A stretch of 49,879 bases of DNA, taken from contig NZ_JASBRE010000032.1 in NCBI RefSeq assembly GCF_029960815.1, positions 1 through 49,879 of the forward strand. The letters are read 5' to 3'. The notes under the pieces were generated by a model that was not told the origin of the DNA, searched no databases, and saw only the letters and a program-made list of their open reading frames with translations. Positions within the stretch are counted from its first letter, which is position 1; every line of letters begins with the position of its first letter. Shown piece by piece: positions 7,464 to 16,013 of the stretch. Position numbers and translations under genes: made by a program. The DNA is from Pseudomonas sp. AL03 (GTDB lineage: Bacteria; Pseudomonadota; Gammaproteobacteria; Pseudomonadales; Pseudomonadaceae).

Positions 7464-9305
7464 ATGCCTGATTACCGCTCGAAAACATCCACCCATGGCC
7501 GCAACATGGCCGGCGCCCGCGCACTGTGGCGTGCCACGGGGATGAAGGATGACGACTTCAAAAAGCCGATCATCGCCATTGCCAACTCCTTCACCCAGTT
7601 CGTACCGGGCCACGTCCACCTCAAGGACCTGGGCCAACTGGTCGCCCGCGAGATCGAACGCGCCGGCGGTGTAGCGAAAGAATTCAACACCATTGCCGTG
7701 GATGACGGCATCGCCATGGGTCACGACGGCATGCTCTATTCGCTGCCGAGCCGCGAGATCATCGCCGACTCCGTCGAATACATGGTTAACGCCCACTGCG
7801 CCGACGCGATCGTCTGCATCTCCAACTGCGACAAGATCACCCCTGGCATGTTGATGGCGTCCCTGCGCCTGAACATCCCGGTGATCTTCGTGTCCGGCGG
7901 CCCGATGGAAGCCGGCAAGACCAAGCTGGCCAGCCACGGCCTCGACCTCGTCGACGCCATGGTGATCGCCGCCGACTCCAGCGCTTCTGACGAGAAAGTC
8001 GCTGACTACGAGCGCAACGCCTGCCCGACCTGCGGTTCGTGCTCCGGCATGTTCACCGCCAACTCGATGAATTGCCTGGTCGAAGCCCTCGGCCTGGCAT
8101 TGCCGGGCAACGGTTCGACCCTGGCCACCCACAGCGACCGCGAACAACTGTTCCTGCAGGCCGGCCGCACCATCGTCGAGCTGTGCAAGCGTTACTACGG
8201 CGAGAACGACGAGTCGGTGTTGCCGCGCAACATCGCCAACTTCAAGGCGTTCGAAAACGCTATGACCCTGGACATCGCCATGGGCGGTTCCACTAACACC
8301 ATCCTGCACTTGCTGGCCGCGGCCCAGGAAGCCGAGATCGAGTTCGACCTGCGCGACATCGACCGTCTCTCCCGTCTCGTGCCGCAACTGTGCAAAGTTG
8401 CGCCGAACATCCAGAAGTACCACATGGAAGACGTGCACCGTGCCGGCGGGATCTTCAGCATCCTCGGCTCGCTGGCCCGTGGCGGCCTGCTGCACACTGA
8501 CCTGCCGACCGTGCACAGCAAAACCCTGGCCGAAGGCATCGCCAAGTGGGACATCACCCAGACCAGCGACGAAGCGGTGCATCACTTCTTCAAGGCCGGC
8601 CCTGGGGGCATCCCGACGCAAACCGCGTTCAGCCAGTCGACCCGATGGGAGACCCTGGACGACGACCGTGAAAACGGCTGCATCCGCAGTGTCGAACACG
8701 CCTACTCGAAAGAAGGCGGCTTGGCCGTTCTCTACGGCAACATCGCGCTGGACGGCTGCGTGGTGAAAACCGCCGGCGTCGACGAGTCGATCCACGTCTT
8801 CGAAGGCAACGCAAAGATCTTCGAAAGCCAGGACAGCGCCGTACGCGGCATCCTCGCTGACGAAGTGAAGGCCGGCGACATCGTGATCATCCGTTACGAA
8901 GGCCCGAAAGGCGGCCCGGGCATGCAGGAAATGCTGTACCCGACGTCGTACCTGAAATCCAAAGGCCTGGGCAAAGATTGCGCCCTGCTCACCGACGGCC
9001 GTTTCTCCGGCGGCACTTCGGGCCTGTCCATCGGCCACGCTTCGCCAGAAGCGGCGGCGGGCGGCGCGATCGGTCTGGTGCAGGATGGCGACAAAGTGTT
9101 GATCGACATTCCGAACCGCTCGATCAACCTGTTGATCAGCGACGAAGAAATGGCTGGGCGCCGTGCCGAGCAAGATCAGAAAGGCTGGAAACCGGTGGAA
9201 AAACGTCCACGTAAAGTGACCACTGCACTGAAAGCCTACGCCCTGCTGGCGACCAGCGCCGACAAGGGTGCTGTGCGTAACAAGGCAATGCTCGACGGGC
9301 TGTAA
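7464..9305 (+). CDS. ilvD: Dihydroxy-acid dehydratase
   Basis: Iron-sulfur enzyme of valine, leucine and isoleucine synthesis (dihydroxyisovalerate to ketoisovalerate and the isoleucine equivalent). The 613-residue length is that of the family. The N-terminus PDYRSKTSTHGRNMAGAR and the cluster and metal-binding regions VDDGIAMGHDGM, CISNCDKITPGM and CPTCGSCSGMFTANSMNC are all present, as is LTDGRFSGGTSG near the C-terminus. A CGGAG ribosome binding site precedes ATG 7464. It stands alone on the plus strand, and 258 bases separate it from the accessory cassette. Identification is secure. Confidence 0.98.
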   Translation: MPDYRSKTSTHGRNMAGARALWRATGMKDDDFKKPIIAIANSFTQFVPGHVHLKDLGQLVAREIERAGGVAKEFNTIAVDDGIAMGHDGMLYSLPSREIIADSVEYMVNAHCADAIVCISNCDKITPGMLMASLRLNIPVIFVSGGPMEAGKTKLASHGLDLVDAMVIAADSSASDEKVADYERNACPTCGSCSGMFTANSMNCLVEALGLALPGNGSTLATHSDREQLFLQAGRTIVELCKRYYGENDESVLPRNIANFKAFENAMTLDIAMGGSTNTILHLLAAAQEAEIEFDLRDIDRLSRLVPQLCKVAPNIQKYHMEDVHRAGGIFSILGSLARGGLLHTDLPTVHSKTLAEGIAKWDITQTSDEAVHHFFKAGPGGIPTQTAFSQSTRWETLDDDRENGCIRSVEHAYSKEGGLAVLYGNIALDGCVVKTAGVDESIHVFEGNAKIFESQDSAVRGILADEVKAGDIVIIRYEGPKGGPGMQEMLYPTSYLKSKGLGKDCALLTDGRFSGGTSGLSIGHASPEAAAGGAIGLVQDGDKVLIDIPNRSINLLISDEEMAGRRAEQDQKGWKPVEKRPRKVTTALKAYALLATSADKGAVRNKAMLDGL

Positions 9306-9322
9306 GCGTCAGTCGCAGTAAC

Positions 9323-9347
9323 AAAAATGCCCCGCCAAGTGCGGGGC
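9323..9347 (-). terminator. Hairpin terminator oriented for minus-strand transcripts
   Basis: GCCCCGC (9329-9335) pairs with GCGGGGC (9341-9347), loop CAAGT. The A run at 9323-9327 becomes a U run only for transcripts from the minus strand. It therefore suits termination of the pchP transcript arriving from the right better than of ilvD, although the hairpin could slow both. Confidence 0.65.
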
Positions 9348-9348
9348 T

Positions 9349-9434
9349 GATCGTTCCCACGCTCCTGCGTGGGAATGCCTCAAGGGACGCGGAGCGTCAC
9401 GGGCTGCATTCCCACGCAGAGCGTGGGAGCGATC
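9349..9434. repeat. Palindromic repeat, GATCGTTCCCACGC family
   Basis: The outer arms GATCGTTCCCACGC and GCGTGGGAGCGATC are inverted repeats. Inside are smaller palindromes (CCACGCTCCTGCGTGG; GACGCGGAGCGTC). The same element recurs at 25081-25184. It is an intergenic repeat common in fluorescent pseudomonads and lies between the convergent ilvD and pchP genes. Confidence 0.85.
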
Positions 9435-9444
9435 ATCGAAGGGG

Positions 9445-10518
9445 TTACTGAATCTCTTCAGGCTTGACGATCACCCAGTTCTTGTCCGCCGTCACCGGCA
9501 ACCCTTCCTTGGCCTGGGCCGCAGCGTGCTTGGCCATCATGCCGTTAATCTGGGTCATGTATTTGTCTTTGCGGTTGACCCACAAGTGGATGCCACCCTT
9601 GGCCACGTCTACGCTGTGGAACAGCATGAAACCATCGCTGGTCGGTGTATCGCCGCCGACCAGAACCGGTTTTTTCCACTCATCGATGTAGGTCAGAATC
9701 GCCGCGTGTTTGCCGGCCATCCAGGTCGCCGGAGTCCACAGGTACGGAGTCAGTTCGAGGCCGAGGTTAGCCTTCTCGTCATACTTGCCCGCGGTGATCT
9801 GTTTGCGCGCCGTGGTCAGCTCGCCGGTCTGGCGGTCCTTGAGTAGCATGGTCACGCCGATCACGTTCTGCGGTTTCACGTTGTAGCCGTACTTCGGATC
9901 GGCGGCGACCATCCGCACCAGTTCTTCGGAAGCGGCGGTCATCACGTAGACCTCGATGCCGTTCTCCATCAGCTTGTTGTAGAGCTCTTTCTGGCCGGTG
10001 AAGATTTTCGGCGGGTTGACGTCGAGGTTCTTGACCACGTCGCCTTCGTAGTAAGTCGCCGGCACCGGTTTACCGGACGCCATCAACTCATCGACGTAGC
10101 CTTTGAGTTCCTGGAGGGTGAAGCCGGAAAACACTTGGGCGACCCATGGGTAGCAAACCATGTCGTCGAGTTCGCAGAGGCGATAGTAGTAGCTGAACAG
10201 GCTTTCCTTGTGGTCGGCGGTGTCTTTGAAAGGCATCAGTTTCAGGGAAGGGTCGAGTTTCTCGCGGGTGATCAGGCCTTTGTTTTCCATGTACGGCAGC
10301 AACGACTCTTCGAGATCGTAGCGGTAACTGGTGTTGTCCATGTCGAACACCGCGTAGTTACCCTTGTTGGCGTTGGCGGCGATCATCGCGTCCAGCGCCT
10401 TGGCCTGATCGGCTGGCCAATGCTTCAAGTCCGTGGCGAATACCTGGCCGGCGAGGCTCAGGCCCAAACTCAATCCCAGTGCAGCAACCAGAAATTTCGG
10501 TGCGAGCTTCATCGGCAT
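9445..10518 (-). CDS. pchP: Phosphorylcholine phosphatase (PchP-like HAD enzyme)
   Basis: Periplasmic HAD-superfamily phosphatase of about 357 residues, expected to release phosphate from phosphorylcholine so that choline can be used. A signal peptide (about residues 1-28, VFA before TDLKHW) is followed by the HAD nucleophile motif FDMDNTSYRYD (D59 and D61), the threonine/serine motif region VMTAASEE and the late acidic motif VGGDTPTSDG. These match my memory of P. aeruginosa PchP. Two nearby in-frame starts (10518 and 10512) share the AAGGA site; either is possible. It converges on ilvD across a terminator and a repeat. The assignment is by family resemblance; a related phosphatase substrate is possible. 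Confidence 0.85.
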   Translation of the reverse strand: MPMKLAPKFLVAALGLSLGLSLAGQVFATDLKHWPADQAKALDAMIAANANKGNYAVFDMDNTSYRYDLEESLLPYMENKGLITREKLDPSLKLMPFKDTADHKESLFSYYYRLCELDDMVCYPWVAQVFSGFTLQELKGYVDELMASGKPVPATYYEGDVVKNLDVNPPKIFTGQKELYNKLMENGIEVYVMTAASEELVRMVAADPKYGYNVKPQNVIGVTMLLKDRQTGELTTARKQITAGKYDEKANLGLELTPYLWTPATWMAGKHAAILTYIDEWKKPVLVGGDTPTSDGFMLFHSVDVAKGGIHLWVNRKDKYMTQINGMMAKHAAAQAKEGLPVTADKNWVIVKPEEIQ

Positions 10519-10726
10519 GCTTTCCTTATTAAAAGACCCTGATTCAAAGAGATCGACGCTAACAAATTAATGTGACAGTGCTCGCCTGCCCGCGACCGCT
10601 TGCGTCCCTATTGCGCCAGCTGCATCCCTGACAGCGACAGCTGCTTATTCCAAAAACGACAGTAATCAGATGTTTTGGATATTAATTCATTAGATATCAG
10701 CCTGTTACGCTCGCCGGTTCGCGGCT

Positions 10727-11287
10727 GCCCCGATCGTGATCCCGCTGGTGTTTTCCTCGATCCTCAGCGCCGTGGCCCACCGCACGCCGGTACTGACATT
10801 TGCCTTCACCAGCCGCTCCAGCGCCGCGACGATTCCGCTGAGCATCGAAGCGCAGACCAGCCGTTTGGGTATTCCACAGTCCATCGCCAGTTTCGCCGCG
10901 TCGTTCGGCGCGACCATTGGCCAGAATGGCTGTGCCGGTCTGTACCCGGCGATGTTGGCGGTGATGGTTGCGCCGACGGTGGGCATCAATCCGCTAGACC
11001 CGTTGTGGATTGCGACGTTGGTGGCGATTGTGACGCTGAGTTCGGCTGGTGTGGCCGGCGTCGGTGGTGGCGCGACATTTGCCGCGTTGATCGTGCTGCC
11101 GGCGATGGGGTTGCCGGTGTCACTGGTGGCGTTGCTGATTTCGGTCGAGCCGCTGATCGACATGGGCCGTACGGCGTTGAACGTGAGTGGTTCGATTACG
11201 GCAGGGGCGATTACCAGCCAGATGATGCAGCAGACGGATAAAGAACTGCTGGATGCGGATGAGCATGCGCAGTTGGCTCACGCTTAA
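10727..11287 (+). pseudogene. Remnant of a TcyP-like cystine/dicarboxylate symporter
   Basis: About 186 codons of a sodium:dicarboxylate-family symporter (most like the L-cystine transporter TcyP/YdjN), whose intact members have roughly 460 residues. The readable part begins APIVIPLVFSSILSAVA and then jumps to PVLTFAFTSRSSAATIP, which belongs about 200 residues later in the family. From there the C-terminal half is well preserved (FGATIGQNGCAGLYPAM; GVAGVGGGATFAAL; EPLIDMGRTALNVSG) to the stop at 11287. So there is a 5' truncation plus a clean in-frame internal deletion. No start codon with a ribosome binding site is evident; GTG 10736 merely opens the frame. A functional half-transporter is unlikely. 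Confidence 0.8.
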
Positions 11288-11307
11288 GTCTTTCAGCGAC
11301 TGAGCGG

Positions 11308-11405
11308 GCCTCTTCGCGGGCAAGCCTCGCTCCTACGGGATTACTGTCGAACGCAATTTTCGCAATCGACCCAATTCCTGTAGGAGCAAGGCTTGCCCGC
11401 GAAGC
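11308..11405. repeat. Inverted pair of REP palindromes
   Basis: TTCGCGGGCAAGCCTCGCTC at about 11313-11332 and its reverse complement (with A for G at one position) at about 11381-11404 form a pair between the symporter remnant and folA. It belongs to the main REP family of this window. Confidence 0.85.
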
Positions 11406-11408
11406 TTT

Positions 11409-11921
11409 TCAGGCCTTCTCCCAAACCTCGAAGTTGTACGCCGGCTTGTCATCCACAGCCGGATTCTCGGTGTTCGACACCAGTTTCCACGCCTTCAAAT
11501 CAAACTCCGGAAACCACGCATCCCCGTCCGGACTCAACGCCACGCGCGTCAAATACAACCGATCAGCCTGAGCCAACCCTTGGGCATACAACTGCGCCCC
11601 GCCAATCAGCATCAGCTCATCGACGCCCTGCTCGCTCGCCCATTCCTGCGCCCGAACCACCGCCGCTTCAAGCGACGGATAAACCTCCGCGCCTTCCAGT
11701 TGCAGATCCGCCTGACGGCTGACCACGATGTTCAATCGGCCCGGCAGCGGACGACCGAGCGAATCCCAGGTCTTGCGACCCATGATGATCGGCTTGCCGA
11801 GGGTGGTGGCCTTGAAGTATTTGAAGTCCCCCGGCAGGTGCCAGGGCATGCTGTTGTCGACGCCGATCACACGGTTTTCACCGAGGGCTGCAATCAGGCT
11901 GAGGGGGAGTGATTTAGTCAT
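11409..11921 (-). CDS. folA: Dihydrofolate reductase
   Basis: NADPH-dependent reduction of dihydrofolate to tetrahydrofolate, needed for thymidylate and purine synthesis. The protein has 170 residues. Motifs: LIAALGENRVIGVDNSMPWH (start of the fold with the substrate-site loop), GRKTWDSLGRPLPGR (cofactor loop) and LMLIGGAQLY. The acidic active-site residue lies in the LPGDFKYFKATT region. The true start is ATG 11921. The open frame continues far upstream to 12536, but that extension only shadows the DUF2868 gene on the other strand. It functionally complements thyA at 25.2 kb. Confidence 0.96.
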   Translation of the reverse strand: MTKSLPLSLIAALGENRVIGVDNSMPWHLPGDFKYFKATTLGKPIIMGRKTWDSLGRPLPGRLNIVVSRQADLQLEGAEVYPSLEAAVVRAQEWASEQGVDELMLIGGAQLYAQGLAQADRLYLTRVALSPDGDAWFPEFDLKAWKLVSNTENPAVDDKPAYNFEVWEKA

Positions 11922-12006
11922 GCCGGCGAGGATACCAGAGCCTCCCGTACCCCGATAAGCGCCACAGCGGTTATGCTCACCGTTCAATTGAGCGACGGGA
12001 TGGCGC

Positions 12007-13386
12007 GTGACTGAACTGACTCCACTGCAAAACCTCTGGCTGACCGAGACGGTGCGCCTGCGTGAAGAACACGCCGGGCCCCTGGATGATCTGGAAGCCA
12101 ACCGACTGGCCCGCAGCGCGGGCGGCGATCTGCCGACACGTATTGCGCGCCGCGCCCTGTGGCTGGCCGAACGCGATGGGCTGACCAGCGCCCTCAAACA
12201 TTGGCTGCAAGGTGCGCGGCTGGCACTGTTGGTGCTGGCTGTTCTCGCCGTCGCCAGCGGCGCCGGCCTGGCGTTTGCCGCGCTGGGCGACGGACAAAAC
12301 CCGGTCAATGTGTTCTGGGCCTTGGGCAGTTTGCTCGGGCTGAACCTGATTCTATTGCTGAGCTGGGCATTGGGCCTGGTCTTCGCCGGCGAACACGGCG
12401 CCACCCTCGGCCGCTTATGGTTATGGCTCAGCGAAAAGCTCGCTCGCGATGCCAAAGCCGCGCAACTGGCCCCGGCCCTACTGCTATTGCTGCAACGACA
12501 GAAACTCAATCGCTGGGCGGTCGGTGTGCTGGTCAACGGTTTGTGGTTGCTGGCGATGCTCAGCGCCCTGGTGATCCTGTTGATGCTGATGGCGACCCGG
12601 CGTTATGGCTTCGTCTGGGAAACCACCCTCCTCAGCGGCGACACCTTCGTCGTCATGACTCAAGCCCTCGGCGCCCTGCCGGCCGTGCTGGGTTTCAACG
12701 TACCGACCGTGGAAATGATCCGCGCCAGCGGCGATGCCGCGCTGAATATCGAGAGCGCCCGCCAGGCCTGGGCCACATGGCTGGTCGGCGTGTTGGTGGT
12801 CTACGGTGTTTTGCCACGGCTGTTGCTGGCGCTGTTTTGCCTGTGGCGCTGGAAAACCGGCCAGGCGGCATTGCACCTGGATTTGAACCTGCCCGGTTAC
12901 ACCCAGCTGCGCGAACGGCTGATGCCCACCAGCGAACGCCTGGGCATCAGCGACGCTGCGCCAGAGCAACTGCATCGTATTGAAAAGGGTGTCAGCGACC
13001 TGCCAAGCGATGGCGCGCTACTGGTGGCCATCGAGCTGGACGATCAACGCCCGTGGCCGCCGCCACTGCCGAAAACCGTGAGCAACGCCGGCATTCTCGA
13101 CAGTCGCGAATCACGGCACAAACTCCTCGAACAGCTGAGCCGCTTCCCTCCTGCTCGTCTGGCCATCGCCTGCGATCCGCGACGCTCGCCGGACCGCGGC
13201 AGTCTGGCACTGATCGCCGAACTGGCGCGCAGCGCCAGCGCCACCCGCGTCTGGCTGCTGCAAGCACCGCCGGGCGAAGCGCTGGATGCCCAAAGGCTGG
13301 GTGACTGGCACGTGGCGCTGCAGCAGCTGGACTTGCCGTTTGCCGATTGCGCGCCGTTGAACTGGCTGGAGACCGGTCATGACTAA
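12007..13386 (+). CDS. DUF2868 membrane protein
   Basis: A 459-residue inner-membrane protein of unknown function, DUF2868 type. Four strong membrane segments can be read: LALLVLAVLAVASGAGLAF (about 73-95), an adjacent LGLNLILLLSWALGLVFAG, a third VLVNGLWLLAMLSALVILL, and a fourth LVGVLVVYGVLPRLLLALF. A soluble C-terminal domain of about 160 residues follows, with a Rossmann-like look (ALLVAIELDD; PARLAIACDPRRSPDRGS). The start is GTG 12007, since the nearby ATG is out of frame. The last 8 bases overlap the next gene, so the pair is translationally coupled and the proteins probably act together. Confidence 0.85.
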   Translation: MTELTPLQNLWLTETVRLREEHAGPLDDLEANRLARSAGGDLPTRIARRALWLAERDGLTSALKHWLQGARLALLVLAVLAVASGAGLAFAALGDGQNPVNVFWALGSLLGLNLILLLSWALGLVFAGEHGATLGRLWLWLSEKLARDAKAAQLAPALLLLLQRQKLNRWAVGVLVNGLWLLAMLSALVILLMLMATRRYGFVWETTLLSGDTFVVMTQALGALPAVLGFNVPTVEMIRASGDAALNIESARQAWATWLVGVLVVYGVLPRLLLALFCLWRWKTGQAALHLDLNLPGYTQLRERLMPTSERLGISDAAPEQLHRIEKGVSDLPSDGALLVAIELDDQRPWPPPLPKTVSNAGILDSRESRHKLLEQLSRFPPARLAIACDPRRSPDRGSLALIAELARSASATRVWLLQAPPGEALDAQRLGDWHVALQQLDLPFADCAPLNWLETGHD

Positions 13387-14764
13387 TCCCTGGAAACCGC
13401 CCTTGAAGCTTGCGGTGGTCGGCCACACCAACGTCGGCAAAACCTCGTTGCTGCGCACCCTGACCCGCGATGTCGGTTTCGGGGAGGTGTCTCATCGCCC
13501 CAGCACCACACGACACGTCGAAGGCGCGCGATTGTCGGTGGACGGTGAGCCTTTGCTCGATCTCTACGACACCCCCGGTCTGGAAGACGCCATCGCTTTG
13601 CTCGACTACCTCGAGCGTCTGGAACGACCGGGTGAACGCCTCGACGGCCCGGCGCGTCTGGCGCGATTTCTTGAGGGCAGCGAAGCCCGGCAACGTTTCG
13701 AACAGGAAGCCAAGGTGCTGCGGCAACTGCTGACCTGCGACGCCGGTCTCTACGTGATCGACGCCCGGGAACCGGTGCTGGCCAAGTACCGCGACGAACT
13801 GGAAGTGTTGGCCAGCTGCGGCAAACCGCTGCTGCCGGTACTGAATTTCGTCAGCAGCGCCAACCACCGCGAACCGGATTGGCGTGAAGCGTTGGCACGC
13901 CTCGGTTTGCATGCGCTGGTGCGTTTCGACAGCGTCGCACCGCCGGAGGACGGCGAACGTCGGCTCTATGAAAGCCTCGCGCTGCTGCTGGCAAACGCCC
14001 GCCCACAACTGGAACGCCTGATCGCCGATCAGCAAGCCCAACGCCAGGCCCGGCAACAGAGTGCGGCGCGGCTGATTGCCGAATTATTGATCGATTGCGC
14101 CGCCTGCCGGCGCAGCGTGGTCAGTGAAGCCGAGCAAGAACAGCAGGCCATCAACGAACTGCGCAAAGCCGTTCGACAACGGGAACAACGCTGCGTCGAA
14201 GCGCTGCTCAAGCTCTACGCCTTCCGTCCACAGGATGCGGCGGCCAGTGATCTGCCGCTGCTTGATGGCCGCTGGGGTGACGACCTGTTCAACCCCGAAA
14301 CCCTGAAACAGCTGGGCGTGCGAGTCGGTGGCGGTATCGCTGCCGGTGCGGCAGCCGGGGCCGGCGTCGACCTGTTGGTGGGCGGGCTGACCCTTGGCGT
14401 AGCAGCATTGGCCGGGGCCATTGCTGGCGGAGCTCTGCAAACCGCCCGCAGTTATGGCGGCCGGTTGCTGGGCAAGATCAAAGGCCAGCGGGAGCTGACC
14501 GTCGATGACAGCGTGCTGCGGCTATTGGCATTGCGTCAGCGGCAACTGCTGCAAGCGCTCAATGCGCGTGGGCATGCGGCGATGGACAGCATTCAGGTGG
14601 CCACGCCCCATGACAAAACCTGGCGCGAAGGCAAACTGCCCGAGCCACTGAACAAGGCGCGGGCGCATCCGCCGTGGTCATCGCTTAATCCTCATCCGAA
14701 GCTGAGCCAGGCAGAACGGCAGGAGCAGGTTGAGGCGTTGGCTGAGAAAGTGATTGAGTCTTAG
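13379..14764 (+). CDS. GTPase of the Era/YeeP-like class with DUF3482
   Basis: A 461-residue P-loop GTPase followed by a DUF3482 region. G1 is VVGHTNVGKTSLL (residues 13-25), G3 is LYDTPGLED, and the usual NKxD guanine-specificity motif appears as LPVLNFVSS, i.e. weakly conserved. A long charged, helical middle (about 200-280) is followed by a Gly/Ala-rich amphipathic or membrane-inserting hairpin (GGGIAAGAAAGAGVDLLVGG and on, about 315-355). That suggests membrane association with the DUF2868 partner encoded just upstream (8-base overlap). Function is not established. The gene ends at a REP pair. Confidence 0.88.
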   Translation: MTNPWKPPLKLAVVGHTNVGKTSLLRTLTRDVGFGEVSHRPSTTRHVEGARLSVDGEPLLDLYDTPGLEDAIALLDYLERLERPGERLDGPARLARFLEGSEARQRFEQEAKVLRQLLTCDAGLYVIDAREPVLAKYRDELEVLASCGKPLLPVLNFVSSANHREPDWREALARLGLHALVRFDSVAPPEDGERRLYESLALLLANARPQLERLIADQQAQRQARQQSAARLIAELLIDCAACRRSVVSEAEQEQQAINELRKAVRQREQRCVEALLKLYAFRPQDAAASDLPLLDGRWGDDLFNPETLKQLGVRVGGGIAAGAAAGAGVDLLVGGLTLGVAALAGAIAGGALQTARSYGGRLLGKIKGQRELTVDDSVLRLLALRQRQLLQALNARGHAAMDSIQVATPHDKTWREGKLPEPLNKARAHPPWSSLNPHPKLSQAERQEQVEALAEKVIES

Positions 14765-14770
14765 CCCCCC

Positions 14771-14932
14771 TGTAGCAGCTGCCGAGCCTGCGAGGCTGCG
14801 TTCGGCGGCGGAGCCGTCGTAAAACCAGACAACGCGGTCTTTCAGGCAAACCGTGTACACAGGATTTGCGAGGACTTCGGTCGAGCGCGACCCCGGCTCG
14901 AACGCAGCCTCGCAGGCTCGGCAGCTGCTACA
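14771..14932. repeat. Long inverted repeat, TGTAGCAGCTGCCGAG family
   Basis: A 34-base arm starting TGTAGCAGCTGCCGAG (14771-14804) is repeated perfectly in inverse orientation at 14899-14932. The 94 bases between the arms hold no gene. A second copy of this family lies at 32451-32550. It lies between convergent genes, so it may also act as a transcript-end structure. Confidence 0.88.
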
Positions 14933-14938
14933 GGACCG

Positions 14939-15361
14939 CTACCTGCCGAGCTTCAAAAACTCCCGCGCCATCGAGGCGACTCGTCGCCGATCCGTGCGAT
15001 CCGCCCGCCCGTCATTGTCCACATCCGAGCTCAATATCACTTCCAGTCCGCCATCATTATCAAGATCGTGAGCTGCTGCTTTGTAGTTAATCGTCGGCCC
15101 TTCATGAAAATGCAGGCGTACGGTTTCTGGCGTGCCGTCAGCGGATGGATTCTGCGAGAAGATTCGCAAGTGACGGTCCTCACCCTCCCCCCTGTTGTAC
15201 CAGGCGCATTTCAAATACGTTTTGCTGAAAGACTTGAGCCGCTGTCGATCCGCCTCCGTCGCCTTGCGCTGCAACTGGTCATCTTCATAGAACTCAAAAT
15301 AAACGATATCCGCCGCCCCCTGACCGCTTCGATCCTGTGCAATCACTTTCAAATAACGCAT
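14939..15361 (-). CDS. Small protein with two EF-hand-like calcium loops
   Basis: A 140-residue hypothetical protein. Near the C-terminus two consecutive loops, DLDNDGGLE and DVDNDGRAD, have the D-x-D-x-D-G pattern of EF-hand or dockerin-type calcium sites; FEFYEDDQLQRKATEADRQR resembles a helical region before them. No signal peptide is visible (MRYLKVIAQDRSG), which is unusual for such loops. ATG 15361 is chosen because AAGGAAG lies 7 bases upstream; an in-frame TTG at 15406 would add 15 residues without support. No family recognised; calcium binding is inferred from the motif only. Confidence 0.7.
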   Translation of the reverse strand: MRYLKVIAQDRSGQGAADIVYFEFYEDDQLQRKATEADRQRLKSFSKTYLKCAWYNRGEGEDRHLRIFSQNPSADGTPETVRLHFHEGPTINYKAAAHDLDNDGGLEVILSSDVDNDGRADRTDRRRVASMAREFLKLGR

Positions 15362-15446
15362 CCGTGCGCTTCCTTGGGAAAAGCCCAGACTGGCCCAATA
15401 CTGCAAGGCAATCCATCCACCGTTTCCCTATTGCCTGTGAGACAAC

Positions 15447-16013
15447 TCAACGCGCCTCGCCGGACAAGACAATCGCGGCCTTGCGCTTCAACACCTCAAG
15501 ATCCATCACCGGCACCCCCATCTCCTTCGCCAACTCATCCCACTGCCTCATCCGCAAACTGACCGCACACAACGGATCTTGCTCGAAGGCTTCAGCCTCG
15601 GATTCGGTCATCTCCCCACCCTGATATTCCAGGGTCCGGCGACTGGCTTCGCTCAATCTCTCGTAATACCCAGGCTCTTTGAGCGTCAGGTAACGCTTGG
15701 CCTGAACGTGGTATTCCACAAGCCGCGCCATGCGCTCGCTGAAACCGGCGCGGCGCAAATAGTCCGCGCCCAACCGCTCGTGACTGACCACGCCGAAGCC
15801 GCCCATGTTCTCGGCACTCTCGGCGCAGATATGTCCGATGTCGTGGAAGAACGCCGCCAGCACCACTTCATCATCGAAACCCTCGGCCATCGCCCGTTCG
15901 GCCGCCTGTGACATGTGCTCGATCTGCGACACCGGCTCGCCGATGTAATCGCTCTCGCCAAAGCGCTCGTACAGCGCGAACACCTCGGCGACCACTTGCT
16001 CATTGCGGTCCAT
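15447..16013 (-). CDS. PhnZ-like HD-domain mixed-valent diiron oxygenase
   Basis: A 188-residue HD-fold enzyme. The pattern matches PhnZ, which cleaves the C-P bond of 2-amino-1-hydroxyethylphosphonate to glycine and phosphate with O2. Tyr23-x-x-Glu26 (DYIGEP), His33 (IEHMSQAA) and His57-Asp58 with His61 (AFFHDIGH) sit one residue off from the PhnZ Y24/E27/H34/H58/D59 that I recall; later His78 and His102 are also placed as expected. The Tyr/Glu pair distinguishes these oxygenases from phosphohydrolases. ATG 16013 overlaps the stop of the FAD enzyme (ATGA), so the two are coupled. TTG 16016 is an alternative start. The importer upstream supports a phosphonate substrate, but which one is not shown by sequence. 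Confidence 0.85.
   Translation of the reverse strand: MDRNEQVVAEVFALYERFGESDYIGEPVSQIEHMSQAAERAMAEGFDDEVVLAAFFHDIGHICAESAENMGGFGVVSHERLGADYLRRAGFSERMARLVEYHVQAKRYLTLKEPGYYERLSEASRRTLEYQGGEMTESEAEAFEQDPLCAVSLRMRQWDELAKEMGVPVMDLEVLKRKAAIVLSGEAR

Noticed and set aside
7422..9173. 583-codon open frame on the minus strand opposite ilvD
   Set aside because: It lies wholly over ilvD, shows no family motif and has the Val/Asp/Gly/His-rich composition of a GC-rich antisense shadow.
11308..11405. CRISPR-like repeats
   Set aside because: Repeats are paired palindromes in single intergenic loci without regular spacers or cas genes; they are REP elements.
11922..12536. N-terminal extension of folA by 205 codons
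   Set aside because: The extension overlaps the DUF2868 gene and is Ser/Arg-rich shadow sequence; DHFR starts normally at 11921.
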